Source: Symsagittifera roscoffensis
Taxonomy: Eukaryota > Xenacoelomorpha > Acoela > Convolutidae
DNA length: 64,000 nt
NCBI RefSeq assembly: GCF_963678635.1
Contig: NC_087069.1
Span: 16,094,660-16,158,659 of the forward strand
Direction of reading: 5' to 3'
Below are positions 24,775 to 36,765 of this stretch, one piece after another. Numbering within the stretch: the first letter of the stretch is position 1; each line of letters begins with the position of its first letter. The translations under genes and the position numbers were made by a program. A model generated the notes under the pieces. That model made no database searches and was not told the DNA's origin. It saw nothing but the letters and a program-made list of their open reading frames with translations.

Positions 24775-25849
24775 AACTAATAAAAATCAACATACATAAA
24801 TTCAAAAAGAAGACAAGTTTCACAAAGAGACAAAAACACTAAATTCAGATAATTTAGAGAAAGAAAGAAAAAATAGGAAAATAATAGAAAAAATCTTGCC
24901 ACAAGAACAAAAAGAAAAATCTACACATAGAGAATCATCAAGACTTAGAAACCAACCACGTAAAGAGTATAAAACATTCATCCCACAATCTAAAATATTA
25001 AAGAAAGTTGAATTTTAAAAATGAAACCATTTTCTTCTTCATACCATTAAACCTCCATATACATCTCAGACATTCTAATTTTCATATTTTCCAAATAACA
25101 TGCTGAAATAAACGCAAAGCGTCTAGTTCAAAATCAACCAATAGGATTCACTCAACTGAACCACTTAGCCGGTTATAGACATTAATCTCCAGGCATATCT
25201 GTAACTATAACTTTACAACCTCCAGGTCAAAAATAAGCAACTTGCTAAATTTTGTCAACTAAAAAAAGTATCACGGTAATATTACAACCCTCCCCTATCT
25301 AATAACCCTAAGATCAACAATATTTTTCCAAATTTACTCTCAAAAACCGGCCAACCGAAAATGGCAATCTAGCCTAAAAAAAATGAACCATGATCATTTG
25401 GCCTGAAGTACAATTATCTCAAAAATATCTCAGTTTACCCACCAAATAAAAATAAAGTAAAGAAGACCTCCCGAGCACCATAAAATAAGCCCCCAACATT
25501 TTTTCAAACAACTCAACCCACTTGTCAAAAAATCAATAAATAATCCGACCACACTTGAATTTAGCCCCAGCAATTCAAAAAATATTCGACGAACAAATCA
25601 TTTTAACAAATTTTTCTCTTCTCTCCAGTTACAATCATAAAAAATCTAATCTTAAGCATTTTCTTAAAACATTCTCTAATTTCTTAACTTTTGATAATAT
25701 TTTGCATTGACATTTTTGAAGTTTTTATAGTAATTTTAATATTTTTTCTTAACATAAATTTAATTTACTACACCCTATACGCACTATATTCCCATTGTTC
25801 CCTACTCATTGACCACATCTACAGGCACGATAATTTAAAATCAATTTAA

Positions 25850-26038
25850 ATGATACGAACAATTTTTAGTAGAACAGATATTTTTCTCCTATTCATAATC
25901 TTCCTCACATTTTTATCATCCCTAATTATGACACTATGTAAATGTATAAAAAAAGCAATAGTAACGTTCGCATTAGCCACAATTCTTTTATTTCTATTCA
26001 TCGAAGAATACCATACCAAACATAAATCCTCTCACTAA
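25850..26038 (+). CDS. Small two-helix membrane frame before env
   Basis: The 62-codon frame encodes two strongly hydrophobic stretches (IFLLFIIFLTFLSSLIM and TFALATILLFLFI) separated by a CKCIKK loop. It may be a signal or anchor of the envelope region or a separate small membrane protein. It is unassigned. Confidence 0.4.
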   Translation: MIRTIFSRTDIFLLFIIFLTFLSSLIMTLCKCIKKAIVTFALATILLFLFIEEYHTKHKSSH

Positions 26039-26041
26039 GTT

Positions 26042-27160
26042 CTCAAATCTATACAAATACATTTCCAAAATTGCTAACCAAACACCCCCGAGTCAGTCTT
26101 CACCGACAACTTTCCAAGAAAACCCAACAGTACCTACAACTAACCAGAACCCCCAAACATCCACACGAATTTCATTTCAAGATAACCCATATACTTTTGA
26201 ACGACACGCCCGCTTATCTGAACCCCTAGAACCAGTTCAAAGACAAGCATCACTAAGTGGACCCATATATAATTTATACCCTACATTGCAACAGGATTTA
26301 AACCGAATCCGACACATTAGCCAAAATCAAAATACAATCTAAGTAAATAGACAAATAATATATCCAAGAAGAAACAGAAATTTTCAAACTCCTAGAGTCA
26401 CCTTTAGCATACCTCAACTCCAACCTCATCAATTTCAGAAAATTCTAGTATATCACTACCAGATACACCAACGCTAACTCCCAACATTCAATCAGAACAC
26501 CTAGGATTAACACCAACCTCAGCACAAATACGTGAAAACCCTTTTAACCCACCTAACCCAAACGAACTTCTACCTTATTGGACAACTCAATCCTATTCAC
26601 AAGGAGAACCAAACTTAGTCAACGACCCAATAGATACTTCATCAGATACAATATTATTATCTTTACCAGAAACGCTATCACTTCCATCAACACCATCTCT
26701 AAGTCAAATTTCACCATCAATCTTTCCTTTAAATATCTCACACGATATTGAAATTCGATATAGTGAACAATCTACAAATATAGCCCTCAGATTAGATTGG
26801 AATACATTTGTAGCACCACCTCCATTATTAGGACAACATAACGAAAACCACCGACTACACAGTTGGGCACTTAACAGATTACAATATAGACAAGATATCC
26901 ACGAAGATATCCGAGAACAGAACGTTCAAATGTTAAATCAAAACAGCCTTCAACTAAAGTTTGAAATTACAGTTAAACTTAATAACATCGTTCAACATCC
27001 TTATCCACTAAGCCCCTCAAATATCACAGCTCAAACACTACCACCACCATTTATTACAACAGAAGTAATATATAAATACGATAGATATACAAAAACCACA
27101 ATCGGATATATAACATTCTATAACCCATATTCAGGACTATCGTACACATGTATATTTTAA
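26042..27160 (+). other. Region between pol and env with weak coding signs
   Basis: Pro/Ser/Thr-rich frames alternate here. The best-ordered stretch (26,700-27,160) includes SNITAQTLPPPFITTEVIYKYD-like sequence. It may be an N-terminal envelope segment or another ORF of the Tor-like element. No family is recognised. Confidence 0.35.
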
Positions 27161-27199
27161 GGATATTAACATTTCAACACATCTTTTTTCTTATGTTTT

Positions 27200-29702
27200 T
27201 CCGAACAGAATACAAATCCATCTCCTCGCACAGGACCTCAAGACTTACTAGTAACACACTATGATTGTGAAGAAAATGAACAAAAAACATTACAAAAACA
27301 CGCAATTAGTCAAGTCACACAATGCGAAACAGAACCACAAGCTATAGAAACTACAAACTTATTAGCAACACTATATTCAAAAGCCCGAGCAACGACAGTA
27401 ACCGGATATAAACTTACAGCAACGTTTTCCGAAAAGAAAGTACACTGCTCACAAGTTTCGAATGGAAATAAAAACAGACTTGATCACGAATCATTTTTCC
27501 AAAGCAACATAGAAAGACTTTTACATCTCAACCCCGATGATTGTAAAGTCGAGTTACACAGATTAAATCTCACAAATAACAAACACTCAGAAAGACAAAT
27601 AGTACATTTCCAAGTCTTCAGCGATTCTGTACACCAAGCAGAACTTGAACGCTATCAAGGACATATAAAATTGAACGAAAAATACCCAATTAATGGCGCA
27701 CACGGACGTTTAACTTATGATCCCGACGATAAACATTGGATACCACACAATGGAATAAACAATCCCTCAAATTGTAAAGCAGATACGAAAAATAGAGGAT
27801 ATCAAGAAATAATGTTTTTTGATTGGAAAATACAACTTGAAAAAATACAACTCACACGAGATTTAGCAGATAACACAATGATCTATCAAGGAATTCGATT
27901 ACCTTGTAAAAATGATCAAGGATATTGTGATCCTACAACAAGAACCCAAGCAACAATTGTTTGGTTTCCCGAAGATACATGCACAACATTTCAAGTAGCA
28001 AAAATACACGCACGAATGATAAAATTTCGTGAAAAATATTTCATTAAATCCATCCCATACGAACAAGTGAACAAACATCACAAACTAAGTAATTTTTTCA
28101 AAAATTTGCACGATATAGAAGACAAACTAACACGTTTTCAAATCTACCAAGAAACAGAATTTGCATGTAAATACGCAAACCCACTCTACAAAACACAATA
28201 ATCCGAAATACTTGTCGAATACGAACAAGGTTTCGACATGACCACTGGAAAAATCAAAGTTAATCCACACGCAACAGCCAAATTTAAATACGACGTAAAA
28301 CCCTACACCCCAGTAAACTTTCGAAAATATAATAACCATCCAGGTGGAAAGATAACACCAATTGACAGTAAAAGTACACGACTACAAGAATTATCACTTA
28401 TTAATACAACATACTTTGGAAACATACATTATGACATTCATTTAGACATGAAATTAGACTACACAATTAGTAGAATTTTTCAAGAATTGTCACTTTCTGA
28501 ATTAGAAACACTACATCAACGCAGGATATTTATTATCAGGAAATAGATCAAATTTTCTTGATTACGAAGGAAACATTTTATGGTTTTATACTTGCACCAA
28601 AAAAGTATCACCGTTATACGTTTTTGAAGATAAACGTTGTTACAAAAGAATACCCATATTCTACAAAAACAAAGTACATTTTGTTGATACACTCTCAAGA
28701 AGAACATATTTTTGGGATACCGCAGTCCCATGTGGATCAGAAAATAGCCACAATGTAGTTCAACTAAACCCTGACGAAGATAAATACTACCTATTAACAC
28801 CATACCCTACAATAATGCAATCACTAAAAAAGTTTTCCCCAGAAAGCATAAGAGCCATTGTTCGAAACCCAAATATAGATCTATAATCCATTGGAATTTA
28901 TTCTAAATCTGATATACAACAACATATTAGAACACAACAATTCCAAGAACTACTCACACAAATTGATACTATACAAAGACAATCAATTGATCAAAATTTA
29001 AGAAAACTTGCAGAAACCGCAGGATTTGCAGACGTATACACTCAAGATTACAGCGGATATTTTAAAGACATTAAAGATTATATATATTTAAACGGCGAAA
29101 AATACAGACCACAGGATATTTCACCCATTAATATTTTCAGTTTTGTAACCTTGAAAAACGAAATACTCGCTTTTCTAGGATGGCCCTACTCCATCTTAGA
29201 AAGATTAACTATTTTATACGCTATGTTTAACTTTATAGGATTTCTTTTCTCACTACTGAAAGGAATCTATAATACATGCGCTATACACACACAAGTCAAC
29301 CGCCAAGCAAGTGTAGCGCGCTTTTTATTTGCAGGATTTTTTGGAATATTTTCCTCATCCAAAAACAAAATACTTCTAGACGAAGAAATCAAAGAATATA
29401 ATACAAAACTAGCCACAAGACCAAATACATACGACGAAGAACACAATAATGTAGATACAGCCCCTACAGCACCACAAGTACCAGCCCTACCACAAAATCA
29501 TCCATTATCTTTAGTTCCCAGAAATTTTCGAAATCTAGCAATCACAAATAACCCCAATTTTCGACCACATTTCATACACAGCCCTATTCAACATATAAAG
29601 ACAAATCATTCACAAATTGATAGTACATATGAACAAATTATAGAACAACCCCACACCACCACTTTTCAATCTCAAAATAATCATTTTTTTAGCCCACGAT
29701 GA
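27200..29702 (+). CDS. Envelope-like region of Tor-like element
   Basis: The ectodomain-like part (27,200-28,900) has several cysteines, for example CKNDQGYCDP and FPEDTC, and TYFWDTAVPC near 28,700. A membrane-proximal helical region follows (QIDTIQRQSIDQNLRKLAE). A membrane anchor near 29,200-29,370 (ILYAMFNFIGFLFSLLKG and FLFAGFFGIFSS) and a cytoplasmic Pro-rich tail complete it. Position after pol plus a C-terminal anchor is typical of an env gene. The fusion-protein class cannot be judged by eye. The region is broken. Confidence 0.65.
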
Positions 29703-31555
29703 GCCGACAACTTGGATCCCTCCACCGCTCAAATTCCCACCCGGCAAATCTCCAAAACCCAGTCCCAATTATACCACTCTTCGCTTTCCTCCACCTGATT
29801 TTGTAATTAACATACCATCTAGCACGAGTTCAGACACTAACTCAGACGCTTCAGTTTTTCACACAATTTCACAATTTAACAATTCAGACCTTGAAACTCC
29901 CGACGAATTTGCCAACTCTGAACCCTCTCCTTCCACCTACTCCCAAAACAACCCCTCGAATTTTTCTTAACGCCCTTTTAGACCCATCAACGCCAGTCAA
30001 CCACTACCATCCCTTTCCACTCCCTCGCATGCATCCCAAGTCACCCCAACATATACTTCATCCCTTTCTGACCGATCAACCAACAATTCCCCAGATATCC
30101 CACAAACCTCCCCCGAATTAGATAATTATATTACTCTCCAACAACAAACTATCCATCCCCATACTCTTACCATAAATCACCTATCATCCATGACAACATC
30201 ATCCGGCCCACCAACACCAACACCACTATCAGACTATACCCCATCATTGGCCCAATCATCCACCTCCACAGAAACATCCACTAGCACTAACAGAGCTTAT
30301 CGCACTTTCAAACAAAAATTTCCAAACCACCCATTCACAACCAGACCAGGCACAGCTAAAATATATATTGATCATCCAAAACATAAAAAAACTAAACAAT
30401 TTCTCCAAACTAATCTACCATCATTCCCTCAATACACATTGAATACACCTACTACTAATGACGACACCAGAAATTTTGTCGACGAATACGTCTTATTGCC
30501 AACACTCCATTGGACATCATACTATCACTACACTAACCCTCTTTACCTACCACTTTATAACACCATAACTGATAATGAACAATGTAAAGATATGTTATAC
30601 AGACTAACAACAGCACTAACACTACCACAATTCACATATATAGGATTTAAGAAACTACTCAAAGAATTCACCGCACCCCGCGCTAACGACTTCACTATCG
30701 AATATTATGATCACAACATCATACGCCCTAACCAAGAATAATTTTTAGATGACGACCGCTTTGCTAACCCACAATTAACAGAGAAATTTTTCATCTCAAC
30801 ACCATATTTATTCACACTTAATATTTTTGACAAAAAACACCATCACATCATTTCCGAAGCCCTCATTGACACACAGGCCTATCAAAGCTTCCAAGATAAA
30901 TTTAATTTATTTACACTAACTTTCCACTTTCTTACACCACAGGAACGAGATCTGCACTGCTCCCACGATATTATGTTACGCACTAAACAGACACACACTT
31001 ATAAATACTATCGTTTCATACAAAATTAATTTGATTTACATACACCATCAAGACAACCCCACCACCGTTTTCAATTTATTAACTCAAAGTACACATCACC
31101 ATTTTTTCCTAATTTTACTTTTTGTATAAAAAATACTAACCTCCACGGCATCCTCCATAACTACGATCCCGTTCACCAAATGTATATATTTTGCCCCATC
31201 ACGAAGACCTTCCAGGACGAAGAATCCATACCCTTCCTCATCTCGCATGAATTACTACAAATAATCGAAATTCCCATTCTAGAGTTCATCCATAACACCA
31301 AATATAATCATAAAATTTATAATCTAATCCAAAACACACCTCATGGGCACCGAAGCACCGAAACACACCTCATGGGCACCTCATCCAAAACACACGTTTG
31401 CAGTAGGCACCGAGGAACTAAACAAGATCAAAGCACTTCAATTGCTTTGGCCACTGCTAGAAACTAAAAGTATCATTCGCACATTACCTAAATTATTAAC
31501 ATCATCTGAACTAATCGAAGACCTCTTCCCCCTTGGCTTTTTCCCCGAAGATTAA
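29703..31555 (+). CDS. Post-env accessory ORF region of Tor-like element
   Basis: A Pro/Ser/Thr-rich portion (29,703-30,300) precedes an ordered-looking portion (30,300-31,555), for example TAKIYIDHPKHKKTKQFL, YVLLPTLHWTSYYHYTNPLY and FTYIGFKKLLKEF. It has no family I recognise. Retrovirus-like elements sometimes carry extra genes after env, and this block fits that place. Confidence 0.5.
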
Positions 31556-33221
31556 ATAAGTATATTTCAATTACATTCACTAATAAATACAAAAATTACT
31601 AACCATTCTTTATAATGTTCCATTTCATTTTTCTAGCCTTCTCATCACCATCATCTGCAAAATGAAAAAATACAAACAAAAAAAAATATAACTTTTCGAA
31701 ACTACAATTCATTTAATTTATTTTCTAAAACAATTTAAACATACTAAAACCTTTGCACTATATCATTTCATAAAATTTATACGAATTTAACAAATTAATT
31801 TATAAATTCTTCCCCCAAAAAAGCAGTAAAATTACAATATAATGAAAATTTATAATTTCAAATTTCCCCAAACGTAATAAAATTGAATTTCAAGCAGTAA
31901 ATTTATAAATTGTGAAAGCAGTACTAACCCTTTCATTCATTCGCACAAGAATTCTATCTATACTCGCACAGCTCGCCCACGAAGAAATGTTTAAAATAAT
32001 GATTTTATGTTCCATGCTTTCAATAACAACAACTCTAACTAATGATAACAAGTTTCCAACTTTCCTTTAACCCGGTTGGAATGGAGTTATACACTACACC
32101 AAACTAACCAACGCAAATGACTAAACACCACAAATCATAAAATAACAGCATGAATAAGAAAAAAACACCAACGGTACCCAAACCGGATCAACCCAGCTGA
32201 AAACTGGATAATTTTTTCTTTTGAAGACTATTATAAAGTCAACGAAAGAAATAAAAAACACAAAAAAGTCGAAAGACAAACCCAAACCAAAAACAATTTG
32301 ATTTTTGAGAAAAGGACACAACCATAAACAACCTAAGAAAGCCCAGAAAAAACTACCATATAATGTTAACACAAAACATGACCCCTCAAAGAAACAGCAC
32401 GAAATCATACTCCCACTCCTGGCCTAACCCACCAGAGAGGACGTCCTAGGCATGCTCTATAGCCGGCCTAACCCACCGCGCTACACCACGCTTTGTGACC
32501 ACACTTTTATTTTTAATAAGAGGTACTCAAGGGTGAGTAACTCTTCAAAATAATTGAACTAAAATAAAAAGCTTTTGTGAAAACAATTAACCAAGATCAT
32601 AACTAAAAAACAATTAACAAAAATATAAGATGTAAATCATAGTATGCAGTATATAGATCACACACAACAGCAAAGACGAACATCCAAAGACTAGATGATC
32701 CCATCACAACCTGAACAAAGAATGGCTACCAACTACAACCGACATGCCGCACACAATCACAACTCAAAGGATTTAGAGTACGACTTGACTTCGCAGCAAA
32801 CGACTTCATTGAACCAGACCAATGACCACCTCGATGTTCAAGTATACGTACAGATCCGAAAAACAATGCATCCCTTCCAAACACGAGCTTCCCGCCATTC
32901 CCAGATGAGGTTGATCACAAACAGCTCTCCGCAAATGCAATTAGAAATTACATAGCAAAGCATTTTGGATTCTGGAATCTAAATGATTTCATTCATTGGG
33001 GATCAAATTCGTTGTTGAACGACAAGGAGACAAACTTATGTCCCTAATTCCAGCGTCCTGGAACTTCTCTTAACGAGAAACGGTTCTAGTCAAGGTTCTC
33101 TCTTCTCCAGGAAAACGGGAAAAAGGAAAATGATGTTCGCCACATACCAACGTTCATCATCCATCCTTCAATTGCAGAAGAAAAGAGATAGCACTAAAAA
33201 ACTCTGTAAGCCCCGGATGGG
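31556..33221 (+). other. 3' non-coding part of Tor-like element
   Basis: It is AT-rich and without a convincing frame. It contains a tRNA-promoter-like patch on the minus strand (32,400-32,510). No clear polypurine tract abuts the 3' LTR; the last bases read CCCCGGATGGG. Confidence 0.5.
32400..32510 (-). other. Possible tRNA-derived SINE head
   Basis: Read on the minus strand, the patch contains GTGGTGTAGCGCGGTGGGTTA. This resembles an RNA polymerase III A box of a tRNA-derived SINE. GGTGGGTTAGGCC recurs about 45 bases later where a B box might lie. No tRNA cloverleaf can be folded, so this is not called a tRNA gene. Confidence 0.3.
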
Positions 33222-33336
33222 TGGAACTTGATCTAAACTATGTTTCACTATTTATAATTTAGACATTTAACCATTGTAAAGTATTTAATATTAACCAATC
33301 ACAATCCATCTAACTCAACCCCCATACCTAAACTCA
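33222..33336 (+). repeat. Short 3' LTR of Tor-like element
   Basis: It begins TGGAACTTGATC and ends CTAAACTCA, matching both ends of the 409-bp 5' LTR, but spans only 115 bases. The duplicated GATT follows at once. Confidence 0.8.
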
Positions 33337-33340
33337 GATT

Positions 33341-34229
33341 GTTCAAATTTACAGCTTGTGTGTTTTCGTACCATATGCGCGCTGGGATTTGCTCTTTTGA
33401 TTATCTTACCAAAACTCGCCATTCCACATCCCAGCCGTAGGCAAGTGAAGCTTCCCTGGCGTACCTAGACGCAAGAAGAAGTGATCAGTTGGTACTACTC
33501 TTGAACAAAACCTTAGGTTGTACCGTTCCTCCCTATCTTTTTTTCGTTTTTTTTTGTTTAACCTCTTAGATTTAAATCAAAATTATTGCCCAACCACTCA
33601 CCGATCGTTCAAAGTAAGAGCTTCTCCGTTGCCTTCACTGTTTGTGTTTCAGGTGAATGCCTCGATTCCAGGCAACCCTGACTTTTCCAGAGGTTTGTAA
33701 TTGGCCCATCAAGGACAAAGTATATCAAGACAGCTCTAGTAATTTCTACAATTCACTCTTACCGCTGCGCTTCACTCCAAGATCTATACGAAACAGTTTT
33801 ACAATACAGACCAAAGCGCCTCATTACAGTAACCATCATCGCCAAGTTTACTGATAATAGGCTGCATCCTTCAGAAGTTCAGCTAAAGTCGAAAAATTTA
33901 ACCAATTTAAATACTAGTTGTAGCCCAAAACCCTAATCATCCTCAAAACAATTCGAAGCTTCAATAATAATGATGTTAATTGCAAAATCTACATTCATAA
34001 ACGTGTGCTGTTTAACATAACTAAAGAATTTGATCTTCCTCACACACTCATTGTTTCGCCCAATCTTAATTTGGTCTACCCCTCAAATATTCTGCCGAGA
34101 CAGCATCCGCTGCTCGTTCTTTGTAATGAATTCTTTACTTATTTTCTTGTTTATATTATTTCTAAACTCTCTGGATAATCTGGCGATATCGTAACTCCTC
34201 GTATAATTTCTGATCAAACACAATGTATC
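33341..34229. other. Spacer; probable distal piece of the Penelope-like element
   Basis: The minus-strand sequence just past the Tor-like insertion reads IPARIWYENTQAVNLNN-like and would run on into the Penelope-like remnant on the other side. Beyond about 33,500 I recognise nothing. Frames of 60-65 codons here have no motifs. Confidence 0.35.
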
Positions 34230-36430
34230 ATATCTAACAACCACCTACGCCGCCGTGGAATTCGGTGCACAACATGCGCATGTTAAATGCAGCGGCCTTA
34301 ACCGAGGCAGCGACTACGATAACAATTTCAGTTGCATTCTCCGCACCTTCTTGACTACATATAACACTACAACTGACATCCAAATCCCTCCAACTCAACC
34401 TCAACAAGCTCCTTTGACCAACGATTAAAATCCTGCAATTGCAAACAGGAACGAAACTGTAACAGCCACACACGACCCCTGGTCAAATCCCACACCTGAA
34501 CTAAAAGATAAATTAAGAACAATCTACAGACAAGCAGTGCACTGGATATGAGTCTTCATGATCCTCGCAAAAAACAGAGTTGGGTTTAACTTTATAGAAA
34601 CTCTAAATAGAACACTTAACTCGTTAATTGAAACACAACAAAGCACATAATAAATGCACGCAACATTGATATTTCCCTTCTCATGCTATGCGAACCAAAT
34701 CGGAGAGTGATGGTTTGAACTGCAAAACAATAGCAAGAAGGCTTAAGCAATGGCATGAGGGTGAACTGGACAAAGTTTTTAACGGCGAAAAGCGCTGCAA
34801 ATGCTCTTGGTAAAGAGTACGAAAAAGAAGATAAAAACTGAATCACAGCAAACTAATAAATCAATTAGCAACGGAAAATATTGAGTGCTATTGCTAATTT
34901 AACTGATACCTCCACGGAAGATCTCTCGCTCGAGCAAAACCGTCAAGGGTCAATTGTTGAGCAAATCTTCATTGAAAAAAAACAACCTCCCGCGGAGCCA
35001 ACAAACAACAACTATATCACGTCAGGCTCCGAAGGTAGAATCCCTTTCCACTATTCCTCACTCGACCAAATAAATACGAAGAAAATTAAGAAACGTTGCC
35101 ATTCTATTACATGGTTCTCACGGATCCTCAGTCCTGGATGCAAATGAGTGGAGACGCATACTAACACACTTTGGTCAACAGTCAGTTGAAATAACAAAGA
35201 CACTTGCCCAAATCGCACAAAAAATATCGACAAAAGCACTAAATCCTGAGCTGCTCGAACCTGTAACTAGATAAAAACCCAGGAGTTAGCCAATTGGCAT
35301 AGGCGAATTCAGCCGCAGAATAAAAGGTACAACGTTCAGCAAATGCTTAAAAAGCGAACTTATGGTACTCATGTCGAATCACAAACTATGACTTGGCAAA
35401 AATGTGGCAATAAATATGCAATTCATACGCTTAGGAAACAATACGAGGAAACAGATTCCGATGCAATAATACGTATAGACGGGGAAAATGCCTTCAACTC
35501 TCTAAACCGGAACCTGGCTTCAAAAAAATTGCAAATAAATGCCCTTGTATACTACCCGCTATACAGAATTCATACTCTAATCCATGCGAACACTTCGTAA
35601 ATAAAAAAATTAACCTATCTAGAGTAGAATCCAGACAAGGAGACCCAATAGCAATGGCAATGTACGGGATAGCCACTTTTTCCTTGTAACACTAGTCAAC
35701 GATAACAGCTTAACTCAGAAATGGTATGCAGACGATGGGAACGCAGTCGGAATTTTTGAAGAGCATGCAAACAGTTCTTGACAGTTTTTACCAAACACTG
35801 ATATTAGTTTGGGTATTATGTATAAACATCAAAAAGCCAGCTCATTGTAAAAGATGAAAGATACAATGAGGCGCTAAAAGTAATCAAAATTACCAAAAAT
35901 GAAAATAAAAAAGGGCCAGAGTTCTTGGCTCTGTCATTAGATTGGAGACTGAATGTAAAGTTTCTTAGAAACTCAGTTAGAAAAAGAACACAAAGTTTGC
36001 AAGATCGCGAAAACATCAACACAAAACGTGTACTCCTGTTACAGCAGAGGTAAAAGAAAAATTATCGTTTTTAGCTAGAACTACTCACATTACCATAGAA
36101 AACATACAGGCCTGCGAGAAGATACTGTAGGAAAATCTCATTCCAAATTTGATTGGTAAAGATAACCTAAGGCATCAAGTCAGAGACATTGCTACTTTGC
36201 CGCTGAAAATGTGTGCACCGAATAACAAGCTACCTCATGATTATGAGTTTTTTTTAGAATGGTCAATCAAAACATCGCCAGTCTTAGACAAATTAGGCCT
36301 ATTAACAGCTGTAACTGAGCAAGAAAAAATCTATACAAAATTTAAACACTAAAAACTGAAAGAACAAATCAAAAGAGAACTAATTTTTTGAACAACTTGA
36401 GCGTTAGTGAAAAATACGCACCTGAGCTTG
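34230..36430 (+). pseudogene. LINE-like reverse transcriptase remnant
   Basis: Broken plus-strand frames carry, in order, a Cys/His patch (HAHVKCSGLNRG, near 34,280), NRVGFNFIETLNRTLN (near 34,575), and WRRILTHFGQQSVE-like sequence (near 35,150). RT blocks follow: IRIDGENAFNSLNRNL (35,470), RQGDPIAMAMYGI (35,635) and WYADDGNAVG (35,720). Near the 3' end come NLIPNLIGKDNLRHQ, KLPHDYEFFLEWSIKTSPVLD and VTEQEKIYTK. The palm motifs and the YADD box identify a reverse transcriptase. The exact clade is uncertain, LINE-like rather than LTR-type by the absence of protease and integrase. It is interrupted repeatedly and inactive. Confidence 0.65.
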
Positions 36431-36765
36431 TGACATTCAACCAGAAAGGACGAAAATGCATTTTCATGTTCGTAGCCGCTGACTTGGAAGATTAACGATT
36501 TTAGCAGAATAGCGACGTTATTTGAACGATCAGACGAATTGTGAAGGTCAGAATTTTCTGGAAACTTTAAGTTTTAAGAATTGGACTTGTGACGTAACAC
36601 TTCCGAAAATTGATTGAAACGGCAATTTTGGAGAAAAACGAGAGAAAAACAGACCAACAATAGTAGCAGTGAAAACTAGTACGAAAAAAATAATGACAGA
36701 CAACTGAAAATTGTCAGAGACCGTTTTGAGTTGTAACGATTGTGTCGCTGCAATCGTTACAAAGC
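36405..36765 (+). repeat. Segment shared with the 42.8-51.6 kb tandem units
   Basis: About 350 bases starting near TGTGACATTC and running through TGACAGACAACTGAAAATT recur at about 44,540-44,880 and 47,890-48,180 in the same orientation. The match ends near the ATCGTTAC / ATCGTCGC junction. It continues directly from the LINE-like remnant, so it is probably that element's 3' part. Confidence 0.8.

Larger units (their letters stand above)
15869..33336 (+). mobile_element. Tor-like LTR retrovirus-like element (Ty3/gypsy lineage), broken
   Basis: This is a 17.5-kb unit with a 5' LTR (15,869-16,277), primer-binding site, long leader, extra ORF upstream of gag, gag with a CCHC knuckle, pol (protease, RT and integrase regions), an envelope-like region, further ORFs after env, and a short 3' LTR (33,222-33,336). 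Both LTRs start TGGAAC and end AACTCA. They are bordered by the 4-bp direct repeat GATT (15,865-15,868 and 33,337-33,340). The shared LTR bases differ at about 4 of 94 positions, so the insertion is moderately young, yet the coding region is broken at well over ten places. The gag region recalls Tor elements of Oikopleura; this is from memory. Confidence 0.85.

Noticed and set aside
32400-32510. tRNA gene
   Set aside because: Only an A-box-like patch is visible. No acceptor stem, anticodon arm or proper B box could be folded.
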